Under the pieces are notes generated by a model. It worked only from the letters and a program-made list of their open reading frames with translations. It ran no database searches and was not told the DNA's origin. A stretch of DNA of 64,000 nucleotides from contig NZ_CP013234.1 of the NCBI RefSeq assembly GCF_001584185.1, positions 4,030,001 through 4,094,000 on the forward strand, given 5' to 3'. The stretch is from Collimonas pratensis (GTDB lineage Bacteria; Pseudomonadota; Gammaproteobacteria; Burkholderiales; Burkholderiaceae_D). Shown here in pieces: positions 1 through 8,010 of this stretch (within the stretch, counting starts at the first letter, position 1; each line of letters starts with the position of its first letter). The position numbers and the translations under genes were made by a program.

Positions 1-162
1 ATTGCTGCCAATAAATCCGCCTCTCCCCTGCCGGACGCCCCAGTCCGCCTCCTCAGCAAGCGCTAAGTATTTGCAACTATCCTGTTGTCAGTTTGTCTCA
101 AACCACCCAATTGAACGCTGTCCGCAGCAACATCCCGCCAGTTATCCAAGCTTAAAGGCCCC

Positions 163-759
163 ATGGAAGAATTCAATCAATCGCTGTTTCTGCTGATCAA
201 TGCCAGCGCCCATCCCAACCCGCTCACCTTGAATGCGGCAATGTTTTTCGCCGAGATGCTGATCTACCTGATTCCGGTTTCGCTGCTGGCCGGCTGGCTG
301 CGCGGCTCGGAGGCTACCCGCAAGCTGATGCTGGAAGCGGTCGTGGCTGCCATCGCCGGTCTCGCGATCAGCATGCTGATCGGCGCCTTGTGGCAGCATC
401 CGCGTCCTTTCGCGATCGGTCTTGGCACTAATTTCCTGGCGCACAGCCCGGACTCCTCGTTTCCCAGCGATCACCTGACGCTGCAATGGAGCGTCGCCTT
501 CAGCTTCCTGCTGCACAAACGCTTGCGCGCCATCGGTGTGGCGTATGCTTTGCTCGGCTTGCCGATGGCGTGGTCGCGCATGTATCTGGGCGTCCACTAT
601 CCGTTCGACATGGCGGGCGCCGCCTTGGTCTCGGCGGTCAGCGCGATCGTCTGCTACCGCTGCGCGCCCTGGTTCATGCCAGCGCTGTTTCGCTGCGCTT
701 CCGCCATCTACGGCTGCCTGTTTGCGCCACTGATCCGGCGCGGCTGGATGATGAAGTAA
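163..759 (+). CDS. PAP2-family membrane phosphatase (undecaprenyl-diphosphatase-like)
   Basis: This is a 198-residue membrane protein of the PAP2/BcrC type, a family that dephosphorylates undecaprenyl diphosphate or related lipid phosphates at the outer face of the inner membrane. The three PAP2 signature blocks are readable: HPRPF at about residues 79-83, PSDH at 101-104 (the family usually has PSGH), and SRMYLGVHYPFD at 138-149 with the catalytic histidine and aspartate. Hydrophobic stretches lie between them. The start is supported by AAAGG just upstream. The gene converges with the CoA-transferase gene with only 18 bases between stop codons. The family call is firm. Recycling of the undecaprenyl carrier is inferred from BcrC/YbjG relatives, and another lipid phosphate substrate is possible. 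Confidence 0.88.
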   Translation: MEEFNQSLFLLINASAHPNPLTLNAAMFFAEMLIYLIPVSLLAGWLRGSEATRKLMLEAVVAAIAGLAISMLIGALWQHPRPFAIGLGTNFLAHSPDSSFPSDHLTLQWSVAFSFLLHKRLRAIGVAYALLGLPMAWSRMYLGVHYPFDMAGAALVSAVSAIVCYRCAPWFMPALFRCASAIYGCLFAPLIRRGWMMK

Positions 760-777
760 CGCTTCCCCCGACCTGGC

Positions 778-2001
778 TCAGATCACGCCCTGCTCTCGCA
801 GCGCGGCGATCTGCTCGGGGCTCCTGCCGATGCCGGCCAGTATTTCAACGGTATGCTGGCCCAGTTCCGGGCCAACCCAGTTAGTCTGGCCCGGCGTCGC
901 CGACAGCTTCGGCACGATGCCAGGCAGGTCAATCGGCTGGCCATCCGGCAGCATATGCTGCTGGATCATGTCGCGCGCGCGGAAATGCGGGTCCTGGTGG
1001 ATGTCTGCAGCGGTATACACTTTGCTGCTCGGTACTTCCGCCTGTTCCAGCACTTGCAGCACATGCTCCAGCGCATGCTGCGAAGTCCAGGCGCTGATGG
1101 CGGCGTCCAGCATGTCGTTATTCTGCGCGCGGCCGTCATTGCGCGCCAGGCGCGGATCTTCGGCCAGGTCGCTGCGGCCGATGGCCTGCATCAGGCGCTT
1201 GAAGATGCTGTCGCCATTGCCGGCGATGATCACATAATGTTCGCCCCGCTCGTCGCTGCGGCAGGGATAGGTGCTGGACGGTGAAATGCCGGGAAAACTC
1301 GCGCCGGTGCGCTCGCGCACAAAACCGAATTCGGCGTATTCGGGAATCAGGCTTTCCATCACGCCGAACACCGCTTCATACAGAGCGATGTCGATGAACT
1401 GCCCCTTGCCGCCATTGGCTTTCAGGTGATGCATGGCCAGCAGCGCGCCGATCACGCCATACAAGGACGCCAGCGTGTCGCCGATACTGACGCCGACCCG
1501 CACCGGCGGCCGGTCCGGATAACCGGCCAGGTTGCGCAAGCCACCCATCGACTCGGCAATCGCAGCAAATCCCGGACGAGCATGGTAAGGACCGTCCTGG
1601 CCGTAGCCGGATACCCGCACCATGATCAGGTTCGGATTGATCTTCGACAACTGCTCCCAGCCCAGCCCCCAGCCTTCCAGCGTGCCGGGGCGGAAGTTCT
1701 CGATCACGATATCGGCATCCTTGACCAGGTCGCGCACGATCTGCTGGCCCTGTTCCGATTTCAGGTTCAGCGTCAGCGACTTCTTGTTGCGGCTTTGCGA
1801 ATACCACCAGAGCGAAGTGCCGTTATGCAGCTTGCGCCACTTGCGCAGCGGATCGCCGTCGCCGGGCGATTCGATCTTGATGATTTCAGCGCCGAACTGG
1901 CCCAGCAAGCTGGCGGCATAGGGCCCGGCTATCAAGGTACCGAGCTCGATCACCTTGACGCCCTGGAGGGAGGATTGCTGTTCTGCGGTTGGCTGGTTCA
2001 T
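778..2001 (-). CDS. CaiB/BaiF family (class III) CoA-transferase
   Basis: This 407-residue protein has the length and organisation of class III CoA-transferases, which move CoA between organic acids through an enzyme-bound aspartyl-CoA thioester. The N-terminal GVKVIELGTLIAGPYAA block and the ENFRPGTLEGWGLG block are typical. The catalytic aspartate is probably D175 in VGVSIGDTLAS. The substrate cannot be read from the sequence; members act on formyl-, carnitinyl-, succinyl- or mesaconyl-CoA. No acyl-CoA ligase or hydratase lies next to it, so the context does not help. It is transcribed divergently from the secreted-protein gene at 2311. The family assignment is secure, the pathway unknown. 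Confidence 0.9.
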   Translation of the reverse strand: MNQPTAEQQSSLQGVKVIELGTLIAGPYAASLLGQFGAEIIKIESPGDGDPLRKWRKLHNGTSLWWYSQSRNKKSLTLNLKSEQGQQIVRDLVKDADIVIENFRPGTLEGWGLGWEQLSKINPNLIMVRVSGYGQDGPYHARPGFAAIAESMGGLRNLAGYPDRPPVRVGVSIGDTLASLYGVIGALLAMHHLKANGGKGQFIDIALYEAVFGVMESLIPEYAEFGFVRERTGASFPGISPSSTYPCRSDERGEHYVIIAGNGDSIFKRLMQAIGRSDLAEDPRLARNDGRAQNNDMLDAAISAWTSQHALEHVLQVLEQAEVPSSKVYTAADIHQDPHFRARDMIQQHMLPDGQPIDLPGIVPKLSATPGQTNWVGPELGQHTVEILAGIGRSPEQIAALREQGVI

Positions 2002-2310
2002 GTCTGTGACTTGCTGGCTGTGGATCGGCAGATTATAGGATATGTCGATGGGCGCACGGCCAGGGATGGCCCCAGCTCACGAGCAAATTTTGCTGTCAGC
2101 GATACGGACAGGGGACTGGCGCAAAAAATAAATTCCGCAGTGCAACAATTACCCGCATCCCCAAGCCTGTTGCGGCTAGCCGCCGCCAACGGGTTAAAAT
2201 AGTATCAAGCATGTAGCGGCAGGCAACATGTGCAACCAGAAGTAACTCCTTTTGGCCCTTGCAACTGCCAGGTCTACTATTTAATCACTGAGAAATGCGT
2301 GGGATATATC
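2002..2310. promoter_or_regulatory. Divergent intergenic region between CoA-transferase and secreted-protein genes
   Basis: These 309 bases separate two divergently transcribed genes, so they must hold both promoters. On the plus strand a weak candidate is TTGCGG at 2170-2175 and TAAAAT at 2195-2200, with a long 19-base spacer. I see no clear hairpin or small gene here. The plus-strand gene could be read from an upstream ATG at 2230, but that adds a non-signal-like extension before the signal peptide. Confidence 0.35.
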
Positions 2311-2655
2311 ATGAAGAAAATTGCTCTATTGGTACTGGCTGCAGCGGCCCTCATGGCGACCAGTTCGGCCAGCTTTGCTTACGGCTATTACGGACATGGC
2401 GGCTTCTACGGCCCGCGCTTCGGCGTCACCATCGGCGGACCGCTGTACTGGGGCCCGCCGCCGGTTTACTACGCACCGCCGCCGGTGTATTACGCGCCGC
2501 CTCCGGTCTATGTTCAGCCCGAACCGCAAACCTATATAGAGAAAGCCCCCAACTACGCCTATTACTGCGCTAGTCCGGCTGGTTATTATCCGCAGGTCCC
2601 GCGCTGCCCTAAAGGCTGGATGAAAGTATTGCCGGATGAAGCTCAACCTCGATAA
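2311..2655 (+). CDS. Small secreted Pro/Tyr-rich protein, function unknown
   Basis: The start chosen at 2311 gives a 114-residue protein that opens with MKKIALLVLAAAALMATSSA, a clear Sec signal peptide probably cleaved after SFA. An in-frame ATG at 2230 would put 27 unrelated residues in front, so I reject it. The mature part is rich in glycine, proline and tyrosine and holds three tandem copies of a PPPVYYA unit at about residues 50-70, followed by a short segment with two cysteines (YYCASP and VPRCPKGW). Similar small envelope proteins are common in betaproteobacteria, but none has a role I can name. The lipoprotein gene follows 15 bases downstream and also has a Pro/Tyr-rich tail, so the two probably form an operon. 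Confidence 0.75.
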   Translation: MKKIALLVLAAAALMATSSASFAYGYYGHGGFYGPRFGVTIGGPLYWGPPPVYYAPPPVYYAPPPVYVQPEPQTYIEKAPNYAYYCASPAGYYPQVPRCPKGWMKVLPDEAQPR

Positions 2656-2670
2656 GGCGGTGTAAGAAAA

Positions 2671-3243
2671 ATGAACAGTACAACCAAAGTATTTGCGGTC
2701 TCGATGGCCGTTCTGCTGTCAGGCTGCGTCACGGCGCCGACCGGTCCTAATGTGATGGCGCTGCCGGGTGCGGGCAAGAGCTATGAACAGTTCCAGAACG
2801 ACGAAGCAGTTTGCCAGCGCGCGGCGCAAGACCGTATCGGCCCGTATGCGCCGCAGGCGGCAGCAGATAATGCTGTCGGCACTGCCGCCGCAGGCACCGT
2901 GATCGGCGCGGCAGCCGGCGCCCTGATCGGCGCGGCAACCGGCCGTGCCGGCGCAGGCGCTGCGATCGGCGGCGGCGTCGGCCTGCTGGCAGGCAGCTCG
3001 GTCGCCGGCAACTCGGCTGCCGGCAGCAGCTATGGCATGCAACGCCAGTACAACAACGTGTATACGCAGTGCATGTACGCCAAGGGCAACCAGGTGCCGG
3101 TTTCCGGCGGCTATGCCAACAGCCGTCGCCAGTATGCGCCGCCGCAATATGCGCCAGCGCCACAGTACTCGGTGCCCCCTGACTACTACCCGCCGCAACA
3201 ACGCGGCAACTACGGCCCGCCGCCAGACTACACGCCTTACTGA
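2671..3243 (+). CDS. Glycine-zipper outer-membrane lipoprotein
   Basis: This 190-residue protein begins with a lipoprotein signal; the lipobox LSGC puts the acylated cysteine at residue 19. The middle (about residues 65-115) is a run of Gly/Ala with small-residue spacing typical of glycine-zipper proteins, including GAAAGALIGAATG, and probably forms a membrane-embedded hairpin. The C-terminal 50 residues are rich in Pro, Tyr and Gln. The region between holds two cysteines (EAVCQRA, YTQCMYA) that may pair. Glycine-zipper lipoproteins are associated with the outer membrane and envelope integrity, but no specific role follows. It sits 15 bases after the Pro/Tyr-rich secreted protein. Confidence 0.85.
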   Translation: MNSTTKVFAVSMAVLLSGCVTAPTGPNVMALPGAGKSYEQFQNDEAVCQRAAQDRIGPYAPQAAADNAVGTAAAGTVIGAAAGALIGAATGRAGAGAAIGGGVGLLAGSSVAGNSAAGSSYGMQRQYNNVYTQCMYAKGNQVPVSGGYANSRRQYAPPQYAPAPQYSVPPDYYPPQQRGNYGPPPDYTPY

Positions 3244-3264
3244 TCCGGGCGGATCGTTACCAAG

Positions 3265-3292
3265 ACAAAGACATGCTACGGCATGTCTTTGT
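3265..3292 (+). terminator. Perfect 12-bp hairpin after the lipoprotein gene
   Basis: ACAAAGACATGC pairs perfectly with GCATGTCTTTGT around a TACG loop, 21 bases after the lipoprotein stop codon. It is placed like a transcription terminator, but no clear U-tract follows, so it may instead protect the mRNA 3' end. Confidence 0.55.
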
Positions 3293-3487
3293 GCATTCTG
3301 GGCCGCATATTTCCTTACGCGCCGGTTCCTCACACTCTCCCTCCAGCGATTCCGCGGCAGTGCATCTTTGCCGCATGCAGCCAGGCCGTTCCTCCAGTTA
3401 CAATATTGATAATGCCGCGTCATCATTTTTTCATGGCACTATTCAATCCCCCGGCATGGACCTGCTTCAATCCCAAGGAGATAGAGG

Positions 3488-4879
3488 ATGAGTTTCATCG
3501 TTGTTATTCTGGCTTTGCTGTTCCTGATGTTCGTCGCCTACCGCGGCTACAGTGTCATCCTGTTTGCGCCGGTGGCCGCCCTCGGCGCCGTGCTGCTGAC
3601 CGACCCCTCCATGGTGGCGCCGATGTTCACCAGCGTCTTCATGGAAAAGATGGTCGGCTTCGTCAAACTCTACTTCCCGGTGTTCCTGCTCGGGGCGGTA
3701 TTCGGCAAGGTGATCGAGCTCTCCGGCTTTTCCAAATCGATCGTCTCCAGCGTCATCCAGGTGGTCGGACGGCAGCGCGCCATGCTTTCCATCGTATTGG
3801 TATGCGGCTTGCTGACTTACGGGGGCGTGTCGCTGTTCGTGGTGGTGTTTGCCGTCTATCCGTTTGCCGCCGAAATGTTTCGCCAGGGCGGCATCCCGAA
3901 GCGTCTGATTCCCGGCACCATCGCGCTCGGCGCGTTTACCTTCACCATGGATTCCCTGCCAGGCACGCCACAGATCCAGAACATCATTCCCACCACCTTT
4001 TTCAACACCACTACTTGGGCTGCGCCTTGGCTGGGCGTGATCGGCGCCGCCTTCATCCTGGCCACCGGCCTGGCGTACCTGGAGTGGTGCCGCCGCAAAG
4101 CCGCCGCCAAGGGTGAAGGCTACGGCAGCGACCTGCTGAACGAACCCGAAACTGTCGCCGACGGCAAGTTGCCGCACCCTCTGATCGCCCTGCTGCCGCT
4201 GGTGCTGGTAGGCGTGATGAACAAATTGTTCACCAGCTGGATTCCGACGATGTATGGCGCCAGCCATGAAATGACGCTGGCCGGGTCCAGCAAGCCGGTC
4301 GTCACCCAAGTATCTGGCGTGGTAGCGATCTGGGCAGTGGAAGCAGCTTTGCTGATCGGGATTTTTTCGGTGCTGCTGTTCGCCTTTAAAACCGTCAAGG
4401 AAAAGTTCGCGGAAGGCAGCAAGGCCGCCGTCAGCGGCGCGTTGCTGGCATCGATGAATACCGCTTCCGAATACGGCTTTGGTGCCGTCATCGCTGGCCT
4501 GCCGGGTTTCCTGGTCATCGCCAACGCCCTGAAAAGCATCCCCAATCCATTGATCAACGAAGCCGTCACCGTCACCACCCTGGCCGGCGTCACCGGCTCT
4601 GCCTCGGGCGGCCTCAGCATCGCCCTCGCCGCCATGTCTCACACTTTCATAGAAAACGCCCAGGCTGCAGGTATTCCCATGGAAGTCCTGCATCGCGTCG
4701 CTGCCATGGCTAGCGGCGGCATGGATACCTTGCCGCACAATGGCGCGGTGATCACCCTGCTGGCGGTAACCGGGCTGTCGCATCGGCAGTCTTACAAGGA
4801 TATTTTTGTGGTGACGCTGATCAAGACGGCGGCGGTGTTTGTGGTGATTGGGGCTTATTACCTGACGGGGATAGTCTAA
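3488..4879 (+). CDS. GntP-family permease
   Basis: This 463-residue integral membrane protein has the length and roughly twelve hydrophobic segments of the GntP family, proton symporters for gluconate and related hydroxy-acids. The FGKVIELSGFSKSI segment and the FTFTMDSLPGTPQIQN segment near residue 160 resemble conserved family blocks, and the C-terminal GGMDTLPHNGAVITLL stretch is also typical. The start is supported by AAGGAG seven bases upstream of ATG. The substrate is not evident: no kinase or dehydrogenase adjoins it, and 244 bases separate it from the lipoprotein gene, so it is probably transcribed alone. A citrate or short-chain acid transporter is an alternative. Confidence 0.85.
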   Translation: MSFIVVILALLFLMFVAYRGYSVILFAPVAALGAVLLTDPSMVAPMFTSVFMEKMVGFVKLYFPVFLLGAVFGKVIELSGFSKSIVSSVIQVVGRQRAMLSIVLVCGLLTYGGVSLFVVVFAVYPFAAEMFRQGGIPKRLIPGTIALGAFTFTMDSLPGTPQIQNIIPTTFFNTTTWAAPWLGVIGAAFILATGLAYLEWCRRKAAAKGEGYGSDLLNEPETVADGKLPHPLIALLPLVLVGVMNKLFTSWIPTMYGASHEMTLAGSSKPVVTQVSGVVAIWAVEAALLIGIFSVLLFAFKTVKEKFAEGSKAAVSGALLASMNTASEYGFGAVIAGLPGFLVIANALKSIPNPLINEAVTVTTLAGVTGSASGGLSIALAAMSHTFIENAQAAGIPMEVLHRVAAMASGGMDTLPHNGAVITLLAVTGLSHRQSYKDIFVVTLIKTAAVFVVIGAYYLTGIV

Positions 4880-4936
4880 AAAGATGCAATGTCGTGGGTG
4901 TTGTTTTTGACTTTGGCGGTTGCCTTTGTTTTTGAC

Positions 4937-5054
4937 TTACCGCGCTGGCCACAAACCGTTCTTAGCATGCCATCGCACGTACTCCGTAGAACGTCAAATG
5001 GGGTCAGAGTAATTTTCGCAAAAGGCCGCGAAAAAAAACTCTGACCCCAATTGA
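4937..5054. repeat. Direct repeat copy A ending in a TGGGGTCAGAGT palindrome
   Basis: This stretch is the first of two related copies flanking a structured block; the second is at 5372-5500. Both share a leader containing CCGTTCTT and ACTCCGT, then the palindrome. At 4993-5054 GTCAAATGGGGTCAGAGT is answered by ACTCTGACCCCAATTGAC, and the loop holds its own small stem (TTTTCGC with GCGAAAA). The architecture resembles REP-type elements mobilised by tyrosine transposases, but none is encoded here. Confidence 0.75.
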
Positions 5055-5174
5055 CTAGCGTGCCGCGGGTTTGACGTTGGTTTTTGACGTTGTTGTTGCT
5101 TTTGACGTCGGGGCTGCTTTTGAAGTACCCCGCATGAAGACGTTGCCAAATCCGGCGCGTGTCAGCCGGGAATT

Positions 5175-5362
5175 GTGAGGGGCATGTTTGAGCCGAAGGC
5201 GAGTTTTGCCCCTCACCCGGCTGGCGTGCGATGGATTTGGGGACCCGACCGAAGGGAGGGCAACGGCTTTGCGGTCGCCTTCTTTTTGGTTACTTTTCTT
5301 GCGCCCGGCGAGGGGGCGAAGCAAGAAAAAGTGACTAGCTGCCGGGCTACCCCCGGCTAGCT
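5175..5362. other. Non-coding block with four consecutive stem-loops
   Basis: No credible gene lies between 4880 and 5516. Within that gap four hairpins follow one another: GTGAGGGGCA at 5175-5184 pairs with 5207-5216; GACCG at 5247-5251 pairs with 5272-5276; GTTACTTTTCTTGC at 5289-5302 pairs with 5321-5335; and GCCGGG near 5341 pairs with CCCGGC. Both strands can be read as ORFs (minus 5055-5420, plus 5175-5360), but their low-complexity, Arg/Lys-rich translations resemble the spurious hypothetical proteins that recur around such elements. I read it as a repeated, structured non-coding element of unknown role. Confidence 0.5.
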
Positions 5363-5371
5363 TCCACGGAG

Positions 5372-5500
5372 TAGCTACCGCGTTATCAACCCGCAGGCCG
5401 TTCTTTGTATGCCAAGACATCTACTCCGTGGAACGTCAAATGGGGTCTGAGTAATTTACGACGATAAAACTGTCGTAAAAAAACTCCGACCCCATTTGAC
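5372..5500. repeat. Direct repeat copy B ending in a TGGGGTCTGAGT palindrome
   Basis: This is the second copy of the unit at 4937-5054. The leader again contains CCGTTCTT, a nearby ATGCCA and ACTCCGTGGAACGTCAAATG. The palindrome runs from 5435 to 5500: GTCAAATGGGGTCTGAGT pairs with ACTCCGACCCCATTTGAC, and an inner stem TTACGAC/GTCGTAA lies in the loop. The inner loop sequence differs completely from copy A while still pairing with itself, so the outer stem and the fold, not the loop sequence, are what is kept. Confidence 0.75.
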
Positions 5501-5516
5501 TGCGTAGCGGATGAAT

Positions 5517-6875
5517 TTAGTTCAAGGCGGGTAAGCGTAAGGTCACTTCCAGGCCGCCTGCCGGGTGGTTCCGTAACTGCAGCGTGGCGCGGTGATTCTC
5601 TGCGATATTGCGTGCGATTGTCAGCCCCAGGCCGGTGCCGCCAGTATCCCGCGAACGCGAAGTCTCCAGCCGGAAGAATGGATCGAACACCGTCTCCAGC
5701 AATTCTGCAGGAATTCCCACCCCGCCATCGCGGATCCGGATCACGATATCGGAACCCTCGCGCACTAGCTGCAAGCGCGCATAACGGCCATATTTGGTCG
5801 CGTTATCCACCAGGTTGGTCAGGCAACGCCGCAAAGCATTAGGCTGTGCCACGATCGAAGCCCGAGTCCGTCCCTCCAGCGTGACATCCTGCCGCGCATC
5901 CACCGCATCGGAGCAGACGCTGTCGAGCAAGGAATCGATATCCAGCTTCTGCATCGCCTCCGCCGAATCCATGCTGCGCGCCAGATCCAGTCCCTCCCGC
6001 ACCATGCTCTGCATGACCGCCAGGTCCTCCAGCAATTTCTGGCGCAACTCACCGTCGCCCACTTTTTCCAGGCGCAACCGCAAGCGCGTCAACGGCGTCT
6101 GCAAATCATGCGTGATCGCCGCCAGCATGTGCGTGCGATGCTGAATCTGCCGCTTGATGCGCGCCTGCATCGCATTGAAGGCAGTCGCTGCTTGCCGCAC
6201 TTCGGTCGGGCCGCTTTCGTCCAGCGGCGGCCGGTCGATGTCGCTGCCCAGCTCGCCGGCAGCGTTCGCCAGCAGCTGGATCGGCCGCGCCGTCATCTTG
6301 GCGACCACAAACGCCAGTACTCCGATCAGCAGCATGAACAAGGCAAAATACAAGGCCGGGAAAGGCATGCCAGGCGGGCCGCCGCCCGGAGCCCCGGGCT
6401 GGCGCGTGACGCGCAGCTTGACCTTCAGGACGGCGCCGTCCTTGAGGCTGACATACACGGCCTGGCACTCATCGAAATGACGCGGATCCGGGCCCCTGCG
6501 CTCACGCAGCTTGCAATCCCTCTGCTTGACCACAGTCACATGGCGTTCGCCGCCCAGCTTGGATTTGATCGCCGCCGTCAGCGACGGATTATCATCGATT
6601 TTTGGCTCGGCTTCGTTGACCAGGGTTGACTCGAGGCCGAATTTTTCGCTGGTCTGCAGCACGATGTTGCGGGTATCAGGACCGACATTGTCGATTGAAA
6701 TGACGATCTGCTCGATGCGGTCGGCGATCCGCGAGTCGTACCATTCCTTGAAATTCTTGCGCCGCTCGCTGTCGGCCAGCCAGCCGGTACTGCCGACCGC
6801 AACCAGGATCCCGGCCAGCAGGATCAGGAATACCCGGTTCGCTACCGAGCCAAAGAAATTTCTCACTGACGGCAT
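5517..6875 (-). CDS. EnvZ-type sensor histidine kinase
   Basis: This 452-residue membrane kinase senses a periplasmic signal and phosphorylates the regulator encoded just upstream. Segments in order are a first membrane helix at about residues 12-32, a periplasmic region of about 140 residues, a second helix at about 172-193, a HAMP linker, and the kinase core. The phosphoacceptor is H256 in AAITHDLQTPLTRLR. The ATP-binding site shows NLVDNATKYG (N box), DGGVGIP (G1), FDPFFRLE (F box) and GGTGLGL (G2). The periplasmic region ends in an unusual Gly/Pro-rich stretch (residues 160-171) before the second helix. The gene follows the response-regulator gene by 46 bases. The signal is not known; the nearby efflux and Spy genes suggest envelope stress. 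Confidence 0.93.
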   Translation of the reverse strand: MPSVRNFFGSVANRVFLILLAGILVAVGSTGWLADSERRKNFKEWYDSRIADRIEQIVISIDNVGPDTRNIVLQTSEKFGLESTLVNEAEPKIDDNPSLTAAIKSKLGGERHVTVVKQRDCKLRERRGPDPRHFDECQAVYVSLKDGAVLKVKLRVTRQPGAPGGGPPGMPFPALYFALFMLLIGVLAFVVAKMTARPIQLLANAAGELGSDIDRPPLDESGPTEVRQAATAFNAMQARIKRQIQHRTHMLAAITHDLQTPLTRLRLRLEKVGDGELRQKLLEDLAVMQSMVREGLDLARSMDSAEAMQKLDIDSLLDSVCSDAVDARQDVTLEGRTRASIVAQPNALRRCLTNLVDNATKYGRYARLQLVREGSDIVIRIRDGGVGIPAELLETVFDPFFRLETSRSRDTGGTGLGLTIARNIAENHRATLQLRNHPAGGLEVTLRLPALN

Positions 6876-6921
6876 TCCCTTTTCTACTGCGCGGCAGCCG
6901 CAACGGACGCTGGCATCCGCA

Positions 6922-7644
6922 TCACGACTCGACTGTCACTGCGGTAGCCAGGACATAGCCTTCGTTGCGCACAGTCTTGATGATGACCGGCGTGCGGGCA
7001 TCGTCGCCCAGTTTCTGGCGCAGGCGGCTGATCTGGATGTCGACCGAACGGTCGAAAGGATCGGATTCCCGGCCCTGGGTCAGCTCCAGCAACTGGTCGC
7101 GGTTGAGCACCCGGTTCGGATGATCGAGGAACACCTTGAGAATGCGATATTCGGCGCCCGACAAGGCTACCACCAGGCCGTCGTGGTTGACCAGGTGGCG
7201 CGCGATCAGGTCCAGCGTCCAGTGGCCGAACTGGATCTGCTGGGCTTCCGGCGACGCCATGTTCGGCGGCAGGGCTTGCGTGCGCCGCAACACGCTGCGG
7301 ATGCGGGCAAACAGCTCGCGTGGCTCGAACGGCTTCGACAAGTAGTCGTCGGCGCCCATTTCCAGGCCCAGGATGCGGTCCAGCGGCTCGCCGCGCGCGG
7401 TCAGCATGATCACCGGGATATTCGAGTCGGCGCGCAGGTTGCGGCATAGCGTCAGGCCGTCTTCGCCCGGCAGGGTGAGATCCAGCACCACCAGGTCGAC
7501 CCGGGTTTCCGACAGCACTTTGCGCATGTCGCTGCCGTTGGTCGCCATCAGGGTGCGGAAGCCGTTGGCGTCCAGGTATTCGGCCAGCAAAGTCCGGATT
7601 TCGTGGTCGTCGTCGACCACCAATATATGAGCAGCAGTTTCCAT
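6922..7644 (-). CDS. OmpR-family response regulator
   Basis: This 240-residue protein is a DNA-binding response regulator. The receiver domain (residues 1-120) has the acidic cluster VVDDDHE, the phosphoacceptor D55 in LVVLDLTLPGEDG, and the conserved lysine in YLSKPFEPREL. The C-terminal winged helix (about 135-235) ends with the typical VRNEGYVLAT strand. It is co-transcribed with the kinase and divergent from the Spy-like gene across 366 bases, the usual arrangement for a regulator acting on its neighbour. By analogy with BaeR, likely targets are the spy-like gene and the mdtABC-nodT operon. That is inference: the protein also resembles OmpR, and no BaeR box was recognised. Confidence 0.93.
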   Translation of the reverse strand: METAAHILVVDDDHEIRTLLAEYLDANGFRTLMATNGSDMRKVLSETRVDLVVLDLTLPGEDGLTLCRNLRADSNIPVIMLTARGEPLDRILGLEMGADDYLSKPFEPRELFARIRSVLRRTQALPPNMASPEAQQIQFGHWTLDLIARHLVNHDGLVVALSGAEYRILKVFLDHPNRVLNRDQLLELTQGRESDPFDRSVDIQISRLRQKLGDDARTPVIIKTVRNEGYVLATAVTVES

Positions 7645-8010
7645 ATGCTTAATTATCCTAGTAGCTGCAGTGAGACCGGAAATACGGCCAATCCAAAAAT
7701 AAGGCTATCCATGCCGGTCATCGGCATCGGCAACGATGCCGGCAAGACAAACTATAACCGATAGATAACGACGGCAAATTACCAGCAAGTATTTGCCGTT
7801 TTCAGGATTATGGCAAGGCGGAGCCGCAAAGACGATAGTAATTTGTATATTGGCATATCCGCCACCCGTCCCGACACTTTAGGATACAAAGCAAACTTGA
7901 CGCCATACACGCGGATACAAAGCCTGGCCTCTATGAAAAACCGGCGACACACCGGCGCGTTTCAATACGCACTGTGCAGATTGCACTCACACTCATAGAA
8001 GGACTCCACC
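7645..8010. promoter_or_regulatory. Divergent control region with ATACAAA repeats
   Basis: This gap separates the response-regulator gene from the spy-like gene. The sequence GGATACAAAGC occurs twice in the same orientation, at 7882-7892 and 7913-7923, 31 bases apart (about three helical turns). A third core in opposite orientation, TTTGTAT, lies at 7842-7848. Direct repeats on one face of the helix are how OmpR-family regulators often bind, so these are candidate operators. Two hairpins are also present: TGCCGG...CCGGCA around 7709-7744 and ACGGCAAAT/ATTTGCCGT at 7771-7799. The spy-like start has a good ribosome site (GAAGGA). I see no clear -10/-35 pair. Confidence 0.45.

Noticed and set aside
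2..196. 64-codon frame at the window start
   Set aside because: It runs into the PAP2 start, has no ribosome site visible and a composition unlike a real protein.
2455..2515. Short tandem repeats resembling a CRISPR or satellite
   Set aside because: They are in-frame PPPVYYA codon repeats within a secreted protein gene, not spaced by unique spacers.
5055..5420. 121-codon minus-strand frame in the repeat block
   Set aside because: It runs across hairpins and a repeat, is Lys/Arg/Ser-rich without structure, and looks like a known kind of spurious hypothetical protein.
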